Source of the DNA: CAZKRU01 sp964555235
GTDB taxonomy: Bacteria; Verrucomicrobiota; Verrucomicrobiia; Methylacidiphilales; CAMAQI01
DNA length: 54,788 bases
Direction: 5' to 3'
NCBI GenBank assembly: GCA_964555235.1
Contig: CAZKRU010000024.1
Span: forward strand, 1 to 54,788
Shown piece after piece: positions 43,742 to 53,166 of the stretch (the first letter of the stretch is position 1; the number at the start of each line of letters is the position of its first letter). Made by a program: the position numbers and the translations under genes. Below the pieces are notes generated by a model, which saw nothing but the letters and a program-made list of their open reading frames with translations, did no database searches and was not told the DNA's origin.

Positions 43742-43773
43742 GACCGCAGGGAGTTCAAGCCCTCCCTACGGTC
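43742..43773. terminator. Hairpin between the pilus-like operon and the ATPase gene
   Basis: GACCGCAGGGAG pairs with CTCCCTACGGTC (one mismatch) around an 8-nt loop, 13 nt after the ATPase stop on the minus strand. There is no T-run. It may be a terminator or another short palindromic repeat. Confidence 0.5.
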
Positions 43774-43786
43774 AATGTTTGAAGCC

Positions 43787-44983
43787 TTACACCAGAAGAG
43801 GGCAATTCGATTGCCACTTTTCCTGGTCAAAATCATTGTTCACTTTTCGGTACTTGCTCTTGTCTGCCATTTCAAAGAAGTGAGCCGATTTCATCTGCGC
43901 TACCAAATCGAGCTTTTTGTTCACTTCTTCGCGATGCTGATTCTGCGAGCGGGCAATGAGATTGTGTGCCCCTGTATTCAAGTAGAGATAAGTCTCGGAG
44001 CCCATCGGCTCAACCACTTCAACCGTCGCCTGAAACGTATGGTGCGGATTTGGATCAGCCACATAGAGTCGATCTTCCAGGTTTTCGGGACGAATCCCAA
44101 AGACCACCCCACGACCGGCATAAGAGGCCAATTTCCGGGCCTGCTCCTGTTCCAGCCGAATCTTCACCGCTCCAACGCCACCATTGGCCGTTGCTTCGAT
44201 AAAATAGAGATGTCCCGCCTCCTCTTGGATCTTTCCCTCAAAAAAATTCATCTGAGGACTTCCAATAAAGCCGGCGACAAAGAGGTTTTTCGGATTGTGA
44301 TAAATCTCCAACGGCTCTGCCACCTGCTGAATCACCCCATCCTTCATGACGGTAATCCGATCCCCCATTGTCATCGCCTCCACCTGATCATGAGTCACAT
44401 AGATCATCGTCGTCGACAGGCGGGTATGAAGTTTCGAGATTTCCGTTCGCATCGAGACGCGCATCTTCGCATCCAAATTCGAGAGCGGCTCATCAAACAA
44501 AAAGGCTTTCGGCTTCCGAACAATCGCACGTCCCACCGCCACCCGCTGACGCTGTCCGCCGGAAAGGGCTTTCGGCTTCCGAAGCAGCATTTCATCGGTC
44601 AACCCTAAAATCGTTGCCGCCTCACGCACGCGCCGTTCAATTTCATCCTTCGGATATTTTCGCAGCTCCAAACCGAACGCCATGTTCTTATAAACGGTCA
44701 TGTGGGGATACAACGCATAGTTCTGGAAGACCATCGCAATATCGCGATCCTTCGGAGGAACGTCGTTGATTTTCCGGCCATCAATCGAGATCGTTCCTTT
44801 GGAAATCTCTTCCAAACCAGCCACCATTCGAAGCGTGGTCGACTTTCCACAGCCGGAGGGTCCGACCAAAACCATAAACTCGTGATCCTCAATCGTGAGA
44901 TTCACATTCTCGACTGCCGTAACCTCTTTTCCTCCATCCCCCTCGTAGATCTTATAGACCCCGTCCAATACAACTTTTGCCAT
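43787..44983 (-). CDS. Sugar-type ABC transporter ATP-binding protein (MalK/UgpC family)
   Basis: 398 residues from the ATG at 44983, which has a GGAGG site; an upstream ATG at 45103 lacks support. Motifs: Walker A GPSGCGKST, Q-loop MVFQNYALYPHM, signature LSGGQRQRVAVGRA, Walker B FLFDEPLSNLDA, and the H-loop THDQVEAMT. A C-terminal OB/TOBE domain (about residues 240-370) with GIRPENLED is typical of MalK/UgpC/MsmK. These ATPases often serve several sugar importers, which explains its isolation from permease genes. Confidence 0.95.
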   Translation of the reverse strand: MAKVVLDGVYKIYEGDGGKEVTAVENVNLTIEDHEFMVLVGPSGCGKSTTLRMVAGLEEISKGTISIDGRKINDVPPKDRDIAMVFQNYALYPHMTVYKNMAFGLELRKYPKDEIERRVREAATILGLTDEMLLRKPKALSGGQRQRVAVGRAIVRKPKAFLFDEPLSNLDAKMRVSMRTEISKLHTRLSTTMIYVTHDQVEAMTMGDRITVMKDGVIQQVAEPLEIYHNPKNLFVAGFIGSPQMNFFEGKIQEEAGHLYFIEATANGGVGAVKIRLEQEQARKLASYAGRGVVFGIRPENLEDRLYVADPNPHHTFQATVEVVEPMGSETYLYLNTGAHNLIARSQNQHREEVNKKLDLVAQMKSAHFFEMADKSKYRKVNNDFDQEKWQSNCPLLV

Positions 44984-45163
44984 GACTGCCTCCTTGGATT
45001 TGGGGAGATTCGGACTAAGCCTATCCCCCGCTTGATTATTTTGCCGCCAACCCCATGGATCGTTGCGGCGCCGAAACCCTAAAGCTTTCAAAAAAAAACT
45101 CAACTCATGAATTTAAATTTTCGGCTTCCTAAATTCGATCCCCCCCCGCTAACCTCCAGCCTC

Positions 45164-47890
45164 ATGAGCCGCATACATCAACTCATCTCCCGAGGATTGG
45201 GAACGCTCGTTCGATGTATCCTTTCACGTCCGACAGCGGTCCTCCTCCTGAGTGTCCTTTTGACCGCGATCTGCATCTACCTTGCTGCGACACGATTCAA
45301 AGTGATTAATAACGTCGCTCAACTTCTCGACGAGAAATCCCCCGCAAATCAGGATTACCAGCGTCTTCAAACCGAATTCGGAACCGATGAGTGCTATCTC
45401 GTTTTAATTCAATCCCCGGATCCCGAGCGCAATCGTGCGGCTGCCGATCGAGTCGCAAACTTCATGCAAGGACTCCATCCCCACATCGGAAGAGTCATTC
45501 ACCGTATCGACTTTTCATCGGTTGAATCGAAAATGCTCCTCCTGACGCCTCCCGAGGAATTGCGTAAAATTGAGACGGAGCTCTCAACGACGGTCAAAGC
45601 CCTCCAAAAAAACAAGGTCTCCTTTCATCTCAATCAGATCCTCGACGAAGTGAATCGCAGTTTTGATGACCGTTATTTGCGCGACGCCAAAAATTGGGAA
45701 GCCTTCAAACCATTGATCGAAAATTTTTGCAAACAGCTGGATCAACTTGCCGATCGCCTTGAAGGAAAAGCTCCCATCTCTTCCGCACAATCCAATCTCC
45801 TCTCAGACCGGCCCGTGAAGGAAATTTTGTGCGAGCGGGAATATATCACCTACCAAAACGGCAAGACCGTTCTGGTGATCGGAACGCGCGGCCTTCACGA
45901 GGAAGGGGAGATTTCGCCTTTCACCCGGACCGTTGGAAAACTTCGAATCGAACTTAAAAAACTCGAAGTGGAATTTCCCGGCATTCACTTTGCCCTGACC
46001 GGTGAACCGGTCTTGAGCGATGACGAGCTTCAAACCTCCACACGCGACACCTCATGGGCCTCAGCGATTACCGGTGGCTTGATCACGATTCTTTTCCTTT
46101 TTGCCTACCGCAATCCAGTCCGACCCGTTTTTGCAGGAATCGCCCTCGGCGTTGGAATGGCCGGGAGCTTTGCTTTCGCGATGACGGCTGTTGGACATTT
46201 TAACATCATTTCTTTCGCCGTCATCCCCATGGTGCTGGGATTGGGAATTGATTTCGGAATTCAGCTCTTGAGTCGATACGAAGAAGAGCTCTCTCTCGGA
46301 CGAAGTGTCGACGAATCCCTCATCACCACTTGGGAAACCGTCGGTGTTGCCGTGGTAACCGGAGGGAGTACGACCGCCGCCGCTTTTTTTACAATTTGTT
46401 TTAATGAGTTTCTCGGGCTCCGGGAACTCGGGCTCATCGCCGGTGGCGGAATCGTCTTCTCCCTCTTGGCAAACCTGATCGTCCTCCCCGCACTCCTCAC
46501 CATCCGGGACCGACGTCTCACCCGGGAAAAACTCGCCGTCCAGGCTCACACCACCCAATGGGCTTTCCTCGCCCCCGTCGATCGCCTCCTCACGCATTCC
46601 CCGCGACTCGGCCTCGCACTTGCAGGACTCATCACCTTGGCTTCGCTCTATGGAATTACTCATGTCAAGTTTGACTACAATCTGCTTCATCTTCAAAACC
46701 AACAACTCGAGTCCGTCCAATCTCTTCACGAATTGTTTCGAGCCTCTGAAAATTCAACCCTCTTCGCCTCCGTTATCGCCAATGATATCACCGAAGCACA
46801 CCACCTGGAATCCCGCTTGAGCGCCCTCCCCAGTGTTGCCCGCGTTGAATCCATCACCGCGCTGCTTCCTCTCGATCAATCGGCCCGTCTTCCCATTGCC
46901 CAGAATGTCGTCAAGCTGGCACGTCAAATGAAAGTCGATCCCGATTCCACCAAACGGGTCGACGTCCCCCGGGCGCAACGCGACATTACCCGACTCTTGA
47001 CTCAATCGGAAGAGGCCCTCAAACAAGCGAGTCATTATACCGGAATCTCCTCTCAAGCCCGAATGGCGGTGGAAGTCTTTGGAAAGATGATCCCTCCCCT
47101 CAAGCGGGCTCAACTGGCCATGGGGAAACTCTCTTCTCAAGAACTCGACCGCCGCCTGAATCAATCTCAAATCGAAATTTTCGGAGTCCAGCGTGAAAAT
47201 CTTCTCTGGCTCCAAAACCAGAAACTGGATCGCGAAATTCGACTCGAGGATCTTCCCCCCGCCTTGCGCGAGCGATTTGTTTCTCCCTCCGGCAAAATGC
47301 TCCTGCAGGTTTACTCCCGCAAAGATGTCTGGGATCGGGCACCGAATGCCGAGTTCGTTTCAGACGTTCGTTCCATCGACCCTCACGCCACAGGGACCCC
47401 GATTTTGAATTACGAATACACCGAGCTCCTGCGTTCCAGCTTCCTTCATGCATCGCTCTGGGCCTTCGTCGCCATCACGCTACTGCTGCTGCTTCATTTT
47501 CAAAAACCATCCCTGGTCTTCCTGGCGCTCTTTCCGCTGATCCTTGCCGTTCTCTGGCGCACGGGACTCATGTCACTCATTCACCTCCCCTTCAATCCTG
47601 CCAACATCGTCACCCTTCCACTGATCATTGGAATTGATGTCGCCTACGGCGTCTACGTCATGGATCGATTCCGCGAAAGCGGCCCCTTCCCTCTCCTCTC
47701 TTCCAGCACCGGTAAGGCAATCATCATGACCGGACTCACCGCCCTCTTCGGCTTCGCTTCACTCATGGTGAGTGATTACCAGGGAATGTACTCCATTGGA
47801 CTTCTCATGAGCCTCGGAATCGTCATCGGAATGATCACCACCCTTGTCGTTCTTCCCCAGTGCATGGCGCTCTCCCGAAAAGGGGCTTAA
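45164..47890 (+). CDS. RND/MMPL-type exporter, HpnN-like
   Basis: About 908 residues from the ATG at 45164, placed just before the first membrane helix; an ATG at 45107 would add 19 residues. Two halves each have a membrane helix, a large periplasmic loop and five more helices. The helix-4 motif appears as VIPMVLGLGIDFGIQLLSRYEE in the first half and LIIGIDVAYGVYVMDRFRE in the second, both with the conserved Gly-Ile-Asp. This fits hopanoid/lipid exporters (HpnN) and related MMPL proteins. No hopanoid genes are nearby, so cargo is unknown. Confidence 0.85.
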   Translation: MSRIHQLISRGLGTLVRCILSRPTAVLLLSVLLTAICIYLAATRFKVINNVAQLLDEKSPANQDYQRLQTEFGTDECYLVLIQSPDPERNRAAADRVANFMQGLHPHIGRVIHRIDFSSVESKMLLLTPPEELRKIETELSTTVKALQKNKVSFHLNQILDEVNRSFDDRYLRDAKNWEAFKPLIENFCKQLDQLADRLEGKAPISSAQSNLLSDRPVKEILCEREYITYQNGKTVLVIGTRGLHEEGEISPFTRTVGKLRIELKKLEVEFPGIHFALTGEPVLSDDELQTSTRDTSWASAITGGLITILFLFAYRNPVRPVFAGIALGVGMAGSFAFAMTAVGHFNIISFAVIPMVLGLGIDFGIQLLSRYEEELSLGRSVDESLITTWETVGVAVVTGGSTTAAAFFTICFNEFLGLRELGLIAGGGIVFSLLANLIVLPALLTIRDRRLTREKLAVQAHTTQWAFLAPVDRLLTHSPRLGLALAGLITLASLYGITHVKFDYNLLHLQNQQLESVQSLHELFRASENSTLFASVIANDITEAHHLESRLSALPSVARVESITALLPLDQSARLPIAQNVVKLARQMKVDPDSTKRVDVPRAQRDITRLLTQSEEALKQASHYTGISSQARMAVEVFGKMIPPLKRAQLAMGKLSSQELDRRLNQSQIEIFGVQRENLLWLQNQKLDREIRLEDLPPALRERFVSPSGKMLLQVYSRKDVWDRAPNAEFVSDVRSIDPHATGTPILNYEYTELLRSSFLHASLWAFVAITLLLLLHFQKPSLVFLALFPLILAVLWRTGLMSLIHLPFNPANIVTLPLIIGIDVAYGVYVMDRFRESGPFPLLSSSTGKAIIMTGLTALFGFASLMVSDYQGMYSIGLLMSLGIVIGMITTLVVLPQCMALSRKGA

Positions 47891-47919
47891 CTGCGCGAGG
47901 TCTTTGCCCCACGATCACA

Positions 47920-47933
47920 GGAGCTGTTGCTCC
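47920..47933. terminator. Short hairpin between convergent genes
   Basis: GGAGC-TGTT-GCTCC in the 58-nt spacer between the RND exporter and the GT4 gene. It is perfect but short, with no T-run, so it is only a possible transcript end. Confidence 0.35.
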
Positions 47934-47948
47934 GCACGAGCGAATCTC

Positions 47949-49073
47949 CTACTTTTTTTCGAATAATATTTTAGCAGCAGTATCCCAATCCATCCGCTCC
48001 GCTTGCTGTCGTCCTGCGACGCCAAAGGCACGTCGGAGCGATTCGTCTTCAAGTAATTGCAGCAACGCTTTTGAAAGCGCCCCGGCATCATTTTCGGGAA
48101 CAAGAAGCCCGGTCACTCCCTCTTGAATCGCCTCCGCAACGCCGCCCGTTCGAGTTCCGATAACCGGAAGTTCGTACCAACCAGCTTCGAGATACGTCAT
48201 CCCAAATCCTTCAATGCTGTCGGGTCGGGTTCGACTCGCCATGACGTAGAGATCCGCCTGACGGTAAACCTCCGGAATTTTCACCTCGGGAATCTCACCC
48301 TGAATCTCAAGGACAACGCCCAACGTGTGCGCTTCGGATTTGATTTGATCGAAGTAATCCTGCTCCCCAATTCCTGCAATCTGATAGATTACGCGCCGTC
48401 GCAAGGTTTCCGGAAGCAACGCGAGGGCCCGAATGACTTCGAGTTGCCCTTTGCGAGGATGAACGCGCGCCAGGGTCAGAACCCGGAGTTTTCCATCTTC
48501 ATGCAATCGTTTGGGCGGCATCAGCGCCTGGCGAAGCGCCTGGCGCAATCCGCAGGGTGCCAACTGGGCTCTTTCTCCAACCGAACCCCAACCCTGTTCC
48601 TTCAGTTGTTCCCCGGTCGATTTTGAATTCACCCCAATACGATGCGTTTTCTGATCAAAAAAATGCCGGGCGCGTGCGTTCAACCATCCACTTCGCGCAT
48701 AGCGCAAGATCTCGGTCCCATGAAAGAGCGCGGTGATTTGTGTCCCGGGATCCCAATTCAAAAAATATTCCAGATTGAGATAAACCCATTGCGCCCCCCG
48801 ACTCGCCAGACAGACTCGCGCGACTTTGAGTTCATCCGTTCTTTTCCAAAGTTCCCAAGCGAGGGCCAGCAACGAGAGAGGACGGAGATTTCCCTTCCCG
48901 GCCAGCCGTCGGACCGGAAATGGAAACTCATGATCTCGATCCCCACATCCCTGCGTCCAAACTTCGATCGGATACCCCAACCGATGCGCGGCCAACGAAA
49001 CCTCCTCGCAATACGTCGCAATCCCTCCCCGAAACGGAGCGAATTCGTGCGTGATCAAAATTATTTTACGCAT
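47949..49073 (-). CDS. GT4-family glycosyltransferase
   Basis: 374 residues, GT-B fold, soluble. The N-terminus has HEFAPFRGGIATYCEE (acceptor-side Gly-Gly loop). The donor domain has RVHPRKGQLEVIRAL, and the family E-x7-E is seen around RPDSIEGFGMTYLEAG, followed by GTRTGGVAEAI. It adds a sugar from a nucleotide donor to a lipid or glycan. It is divergent from the GH26-like gene with a family B stem-loop in the spacer. Confidence 0.9.
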   Translation of the reverse strand: MRKIILITHEFAPFRGGIATYCEEVSLAAHRLGYPIEVWTQGCGDRDHEFPFPVRRLAGKGNLRPLSLLALAWELWKRTDELKVARVCLASRGAQWVYLNLEYFLNWDPGTQITALFHGTEILRYARSGWLNARARHFFDQKTHRIGVNSKSTGEQLKEQGWGSVGERAQLAPCGLRQALRQALMPPKRLHEDGKLRVLTLARVHPRKGQLEVIRALALLPETLRRRVIYQIAGIGEQDYFDQIKSEAHTLGVVLEIQGEIPEVKIPEVYRQADLYVMASRTRPDSIEGFGMTYLEAGWYELPVIGTRTGGVAEAIQEGVTGLLVPENDAGALSKALLQLLEDESLRRAFGVAGRQQAERMDWDTAAKILFEKK

Positions 49074-49084
49074 AAGAAGGTTTT

Positions 49085-49170
49085 TCTCGCCAAGTCCGCC
49101 AAGCCGCCAAGGAAGAATTTAACGTTGTTTTGAAACCAAAAACTTGGCGCCTTCGCGAACTTGGCGAGAG
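49085..49170. repeat. Family B stem-loop, copy at 49.1 kb
   Basis: Left arm tctcgccaagtccgccaagc then cgccaagg; right arm cttggcgccttcgcgaactt then ggcgagag; loop aagaatttaacgttgttttg then aaaccaaaaa. The loop keeps the 'ttgaaaccaaaaa' core of the other copies. It lies between divergent genes, so it is not simply a terminator. Confidence 0.85.
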
Positions 49171-49256
49171 AAATCTCCTGACTCAAAAATGTGCGCCCTT
49201 CTTTCATGAAAACGATTTATTCTCGCCATTCTCATGCGTCTCGCCAAGATTTTTCC

Positions 49257-50336
49257 ATGCTTCGATTTTTGCTTCTCGGGATCGCATTATTTCTCGTCAT
49301 CGGTTGCACTCCAAAAAACGAAACTCCCCTCCCCTCAGCTCCCACCAGTGGAAATGCCTTCTCTCTGCCCACTCATGGCCTTTACACAGGTGCCTACGTC
49401 GATTTCGGCGAGGGCGAAGATAACGTTACTTACGAGGCGATTGAGAGTTTTGAAAAAATGGTCGGAAAACCCCAGGCGATTATTGCCTTCGGATCGTTCT
49501 GGGGAGAGCAATCGTTCCCAAAGCGAAATATCGAAATCGTCTCCCGCTATGGCGCACTTCCTCTAATCTACTGGTCTCCATGGGACAAGCCTTACATGGA
49601 AGACCGCGGCCCTGATCGCTTTTCATTGAAATCGATCGTTGAAGGAAAGTGGGATACCTACATCGATCAATGGGCCGACGGCGCCAAAGCCTACGGAAAA
49701 CCATTACTCGTTGCCTGGGGATTGGAAATGAATGGAACTTGGTTTCCGTGGTCCGGCTGTTTTTATGGGGGCGGAAAACTCGTTCCAGGAAAAAAGAACC
49801 TCTATCAAGGACCAGAACTTTTTAAAACCGCCTATCGCCGCGTCGTTGATCGGGTTCGCGCACGAGGCGCTTCCAATATCCAATGGGTATTTCATTCGAT
49901 GAATTACCCTTACCCGTGGGATTTTTGGAATTTAATGAAGGAATATTATCCTGGCTCCAATTATGTCGACTGGCTGGGGCTGAGCGTCTACGGAAAACAA
50001 TTTAGATCGAACAACGCGTGGAAGGACTTCACCCATCTCTGCAAAGACCCCTATCTTGAAATCTGTCAGTTGGATCCGCACAAGCCCGTCATTCTCGCCG
50101 AATGGGGAATTGGCGAATTTCCCGAGGCCGGAAGCAAGGCGGACTTCATTCTGGAAGCACTCGACCTAATGAAAAAGCTCCCACGCCTCAAAGCCGCAGT
50201 CTTCTGGCATGAGCGATGGGAAAATGATGATGGCACGTTCAGTAATCTGAGAGTCAATTCATCACCTGAATCACTTGCTGCGTATCGAAAGGGAATCGCC
50301 GATCCCGCTTTTATTGGACGTCCTCAGTGGAAATAA
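49257..50336 (+). CDS. GH26-like glycoside hydrolase lipoprotein
   Basis: 359 residues from the ATG at 49257, giving a lipoprotein signal peptide with lipobox VIGC (Cys ~17). The mature part is a (beta/alpha)8 hydrolase. The acid/base Glu sits in AWGLEMNGTWFPWSG and the nucleophile Glu in PVILAEWGIGEF, both as in GH26 mannanases and related enzymes. WVFHSMN and the late AVFWHERW fit substrate-site aromatics. It likely cuts a beta-glycan at the cell surface. The stop overlaps the next start by 10 nt. Confidence 0.8.
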   Translation: MLRFLLLGIALFLVIGCTPKNETPLPSAPTSGNAFSLPTHGLYTGAYVDFGEGEDNVTYEAIESFEKMVGKPQAIIAFGSFWGEQSFPKRNIEIVSRYGALPLIYWSPWDKPYMEDRGPDRFSLKSIVEGKWDTYIDQWADGAKAYGKPLLVAWGLEMNGTWFPWSGCFYGGGKLVPGKKNLYQGPELFKTAYRRVVDRVRARGASNIQWVFHSMNYPYPWDFWNLMKEYYPGSNYVDWLGLSVYGKQFRSNNAWKDFTHLCKDPYLEICQLDPHKPVILAEWGIGEFPEAGSKADFILEALDLMKKLPRLKAAVFWHERWENDDGTFSNLRVNSSPESLAAYRKGIADPAFIGRPQWK

Positions 50337-51175
50337 CCTGGTCCGTTTCAAACTACGATCTCGCCACCACCCTCACGTGCGGGCAGTCCTTTTGTTGGCG
50401 ATCAGATCGAACGAATGGCTGGCTCGGATGGATTGGCGAAACTCCGTGCCGCATGACCCAGCACGGCGATCAAATCCGTTACGAGGGCCCCAAGCTCTCC
50501 CGCGAAACCATCGAACACTATTTTGTTTTTTCAGAACCGATGAAAAAAATTTGGAAGAGTTTCCCATCGGAAGATCCCTGGCTGCGCGAAGCGATGGAAT
50601 TTTGTCCTGGAATTCGAATCCTGCGAGGAGATCCCTGGGAGACGACCGCGATGTTCATTTGCTCCGCCATGAAGCAGGTCCCGCACATCGAACAGATGAA
50701 TGACCATTTGCGTCGACGGTTCGGAAAAGAAGTAAAGCCCGGACGATGGACCTTTCCGACTCCCGAAGTTTTGGCAAAAGCGAGTGAAGCGGATTTGCGC
50801 GCCTGCAGTCTTGGATTTCGCGCTCCGCATTTATTGAAAACCGCCCGACAGATTGCTTCCGGAGAAATTGATCTCGCTGCGATTTCAAAAATACCAACAC
50901 CTCTGGCACGCGAACAATTGATGCAACTTCGAGGCGTCGGAGAAAAAGTCGCCAACTGCATTCTCCTTTATTCCTTTCACCGCCTGGAAGTCGTGCCGAT
51001 TGATATCTGGATGGAGCGCGTTTTCAAATCGCTCTCCTTTGCCAAAAAGAGAAACTTGAAGCGAGAACGCCTCCTTCAACTCATTGATAAGCACTTCGGA
51101 CCGAACGCTGGCTACGCCCAACAATATCTTTTTCATTGGGCCCGCAAAAAATGGAAAGGCGGAAAATCCGCCTAA
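50327..51175 (+). CDS. OGG1-type 8-oxoguanine DNA glycosylase
   Basis: 282 residues starting at a GTG inside the previous gene. The N-terminal TLTCGQSFCWR matches the OGG1 start. The helix-hairpin-helix reads LRGVGEKVANCILLYSF with catalytic Lys207, followed by VPIDIWMERV with Asp226. The enzyme removes oxidised guanine and nicks the strand. OGG1-like (rather than MutM) enzymes are a minority in bacteria. Overlap with a glycoside hydrolase gene is positional only. Confidence 0.9.
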   Translation: MEITWSVSNYDLATTLTCGQSFCWRSDRTNGWLGWIGETPCRMTQHGDQIRYEGPKLSRETIEHYFVFSEPMKKIWKSFPSEDPWLREAMEFCPGIRILRGDPWETTAMFICSAMKQVPHIEQMNDHLRRRFGKEVKPGRWTFPTPEVLAKASEADLRACSLGFRAPHLLKTARQIASGEIDLAAISKIPTPLAREQLMQLRGVGEKVANCILLYSFHRLEVVPIDIWMERVFKSLSFAKKRNLKRERLLQLIDKHFGPNAGYAQQYLFHWARKKWKGGKSA

Positions 51176-51185
51176 AAATCCGTTT

Positions 51186-51257
51186 TCTCTGAGGAAATCA
51201 GGAATACAGGAAGAAAGTTTTAGATGTAATTTCCTGCCCTCCTGCTTTCCTCAGAGA
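51186..51257. terminator. 27-nt-arm inverted repeat between convergent genes
   Basis: Arms 51186-51212 and 51231-51257 match at 23 of 27 positions, with unit tctctgaggaaa.caggan..caggaa, around an 18-nt loop. It fills the spacer between ogg and hisI and probably ends both transcripts. The 'aggaa.tcaggaa' unit resembles the pair at 18618-18670. Confidence 0.7.
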
Positions 51258-51266
51258 CTAAAGTCC

Positions 51267-51686
51267 TTAGCTCTTTTTATAGACGGTATCAGGGTCGAAT
51301 AATTTTTCGCCACCGACGGTTTCGAGCGTATCGACAGTGCCTGGCTTCACCCGACGATAGAAGCAGCTGCGATATCCAACATGACAGGCGGCCCCCTTTT
51401 GGCGAACTTTGAGCAGCACGCAATCCTGATCGCAATCGACTAAAATCTCCTGCACTTCCTGAGCGTGTCCCGAGGATTCCCCTTTGACCCAAAGTTTTTT
51501 GCGGGAGCGGCTGTAGTACGTCGCCTTCTTGGTCTCGATCGTCAAACGAAGCGCTTCCTCGTTCATGTAAGCGACCATGAGGAGCTGCCCCGTTTCTGCA
51601 TCGACTGTCACCGCAGGAATCATTCCGTTAGAATCAAACTTCGGTACGAGTTTATTTCCGATTTCAATTTCTGATGAAGCACCCAT
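51267..51686 (-). CDS. hisI: Phosphoribosyl-AMP cyclohydrolase
   Basis: 139 residues, the single-domain form without HisE. It opens the purine ring of phosphoribosyl-AMP in histidine synthesis. Motifs: LMVAYMNEEAL, TIETKKATYYSRSRKKLW, KGESSGH, the metal site VDCDQDCVLL, and KGAACHVGYRSCFYR. It follows pepA by 9 nt with an AGGAG site. No other his genes are in the window. Confidence 0.96.
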   Translation of the reverse strand: MGASSEIEIGNKLVPKFDSNGMIPAVTVDAETGQLLMVAYMNEEALRLTIETKKATYYSRSRKKLWVKGESSGHAQEVQEILVDCDQDCVLLKVRQKGAACHVGYRSCFYRRVKPGTVDTLETVGGEKLFDPDTVYKKS

Positions 51687-51695
51687 AACATTCTC

Positions 51696-53114
51696 CTAAA
51701 TCTTTTTCAAACGTCGTAACGCATCAATTGTCAGGCGAACTCCAAATCCGGTGGCTCCCTTTTCCAACGAAGCCCCCGATTTCGTCGTCCAAGCCGTTCC
51801 TGCAATATCAAGATGGACCCACGGCACCTTCTCCACCCACGCCTTGATAAAGGCCGCCGCCGTACAAGCGCCCCCCTCTCGGCCTCCGGTATTTTTGACG
51901 AGCGCCACATCACTTCGGATTTGCTCGTCGTATTCCTCGCCGAGCGGCATCGGCCAGACCCAATCTCCCGTCGCCTCGCCTGCCTCCACAAACGCATCAC
52001 GAAGCCGGTCTTCCGTGGCAAAGAGTCCTGCACGCTTCCCTCCCAAGGCCACGATAATCGCTCCGGTCAACGTCGCGTAATCGATCATCAATTCAGGACG
52101 GTAATGTTTCCGAGCGTAAGCAATCGCATCCACCAAAACGATTCGCCCTTCCGCATCGGTATTCAAAACTTCAATGGTTTTTCCGTCGTAAGTCCGGACC
52201 AGATCTCCTGGACGATACGCCGTCGCGCTCGGCATATTTTCAGCGCTGGTCACCAGTCCCACCAGATTGATCGGTAGCTTCAGTTGCGCGGCAGCCTGTA
52301 AAATTCCAAGCACCGCGCAGCCTCCCATCTTGTCGAACTTCATCTCGTCCATCCGGTCGCCCGGCTTGATTGAAATTCCACCGCTATCAAAGGTGATCGC
52401 TTTTCCAATCAAAACGATTGGCGCCTGTTTGGCCTTACCCCCTCGATATTCCAAAGCCATCAACCGTGGCGGATGACAGGAACCATTTCCGACCGCCAAA
52501 ATTCCGCCGAACCCTTCACGCTTCAGCGCTTTCTCATCCCACACTTTGCAGGTCAATCGGTTCTCGCGCGCAATCCGTTTCGCTTCCTCTGCCAAACGAG
52601 CAGGCGTCAGATCATTTCCCGGGCGATTTCCCAACTGACGCGTGAAGTTGGTTGCCTCTGCCAAAATTTGCGCCGTCTTCGCCGCCGCACGCGCGCGGAC
52701 CAGATCCTTGGATCGAACGACCAAACGAATCTGCTTGAGACTGTTTTTCCGTTTGCGATCCTCAGGGAGAAAATCAGTGTATTGATACGCTGCCAGTAAT
52801 GCTCCTTCGACCATTGCTTGAAGATGATCGGAAAAGAGATTCACCTCCACCACGATCCGATCCGCTCCGACCGCCAGAAGTCCTTTGACTCCAGCCCCAA
52901 CAGCCTCGCGAGCCAGTGAATCCGACATCTTGGCAGAATCCCCAATCCCCACATTCCAAATCCGATTCTTGCCATCACGCGTCAAAACCGTGGAGCGCTT
53001 CTTGCCTTGAAACTCTTCCGTGGGAACTCCCTCCAGTCGTGCTCCGAGCGGATGCAGGCGAATGCGATCTCCAGAAGTGGGAAGCTGAGAAATGACTTCA
53101 ATCGATGTTTTCAT
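51696..53114 (-). CDS. pepA: Leucyl aminopeptidase (M17)
   Basis: 472 residues. The catalytic C-terminal domain shows GKAITFDSGGISIKPG (Lys238 and Lys250, metal-binding Asp), DEMKFDKMGG, and the signature NTDAEGRI (318-325). The usual GKG reads GKA here. The N-terminal regulatory domain is intact. It cuts N-terminal residues, needs two metals, and forms hexamers. An AGGA site precedes the ATG; hisI follows 9 nt downstream. Confidence 0.95.
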   Translation of the reverse strand: MKTSIEVISQLPTSGDRIRLHPLGARLEGVPTEEFQGKKRSTVLTRDGKNRIWNVGIGDSAKMSDSLAREAVGAGVKGLLAVGADRIVVEVNLFSDHLQAMVEGALLAAYQYTDFLPEDRKRKNSLKQIRLVVRSKDLVRARAAAKTAQILAEATNFTRQLGNRPGNDLTPARLAEEAKRIARENRLTCKVWDEKALKREGFGGILAVGNGSCHPPRLMALEYRGGKAKQAPIVLIGKAITFDSGGISIKPGDRMDEMKFDKMGGCAVLGILQAAAQLKLPINLVGLVTSAENMPSATAYRPGDLVRTYDGKTIEVLNTDAEGRIVLVDAIAYARKHYRPELMIDYATLTGAIIVALGGKRAGLFATEDRLRDAFVEAGEATGDWVWPMPLGEEYDEQIRSDVALVKNTGGREGGACTAAAFIKAWVEKVPWVHLDIAGTAWTTKSGASLEKGATGFGVRLTIDALRRLKKI

Positions 53115-53166
53115 GTAAGGTCCTAATGGTTAAAATCGGCAAACTTTCCGTGAAGAAAAATCTTTG

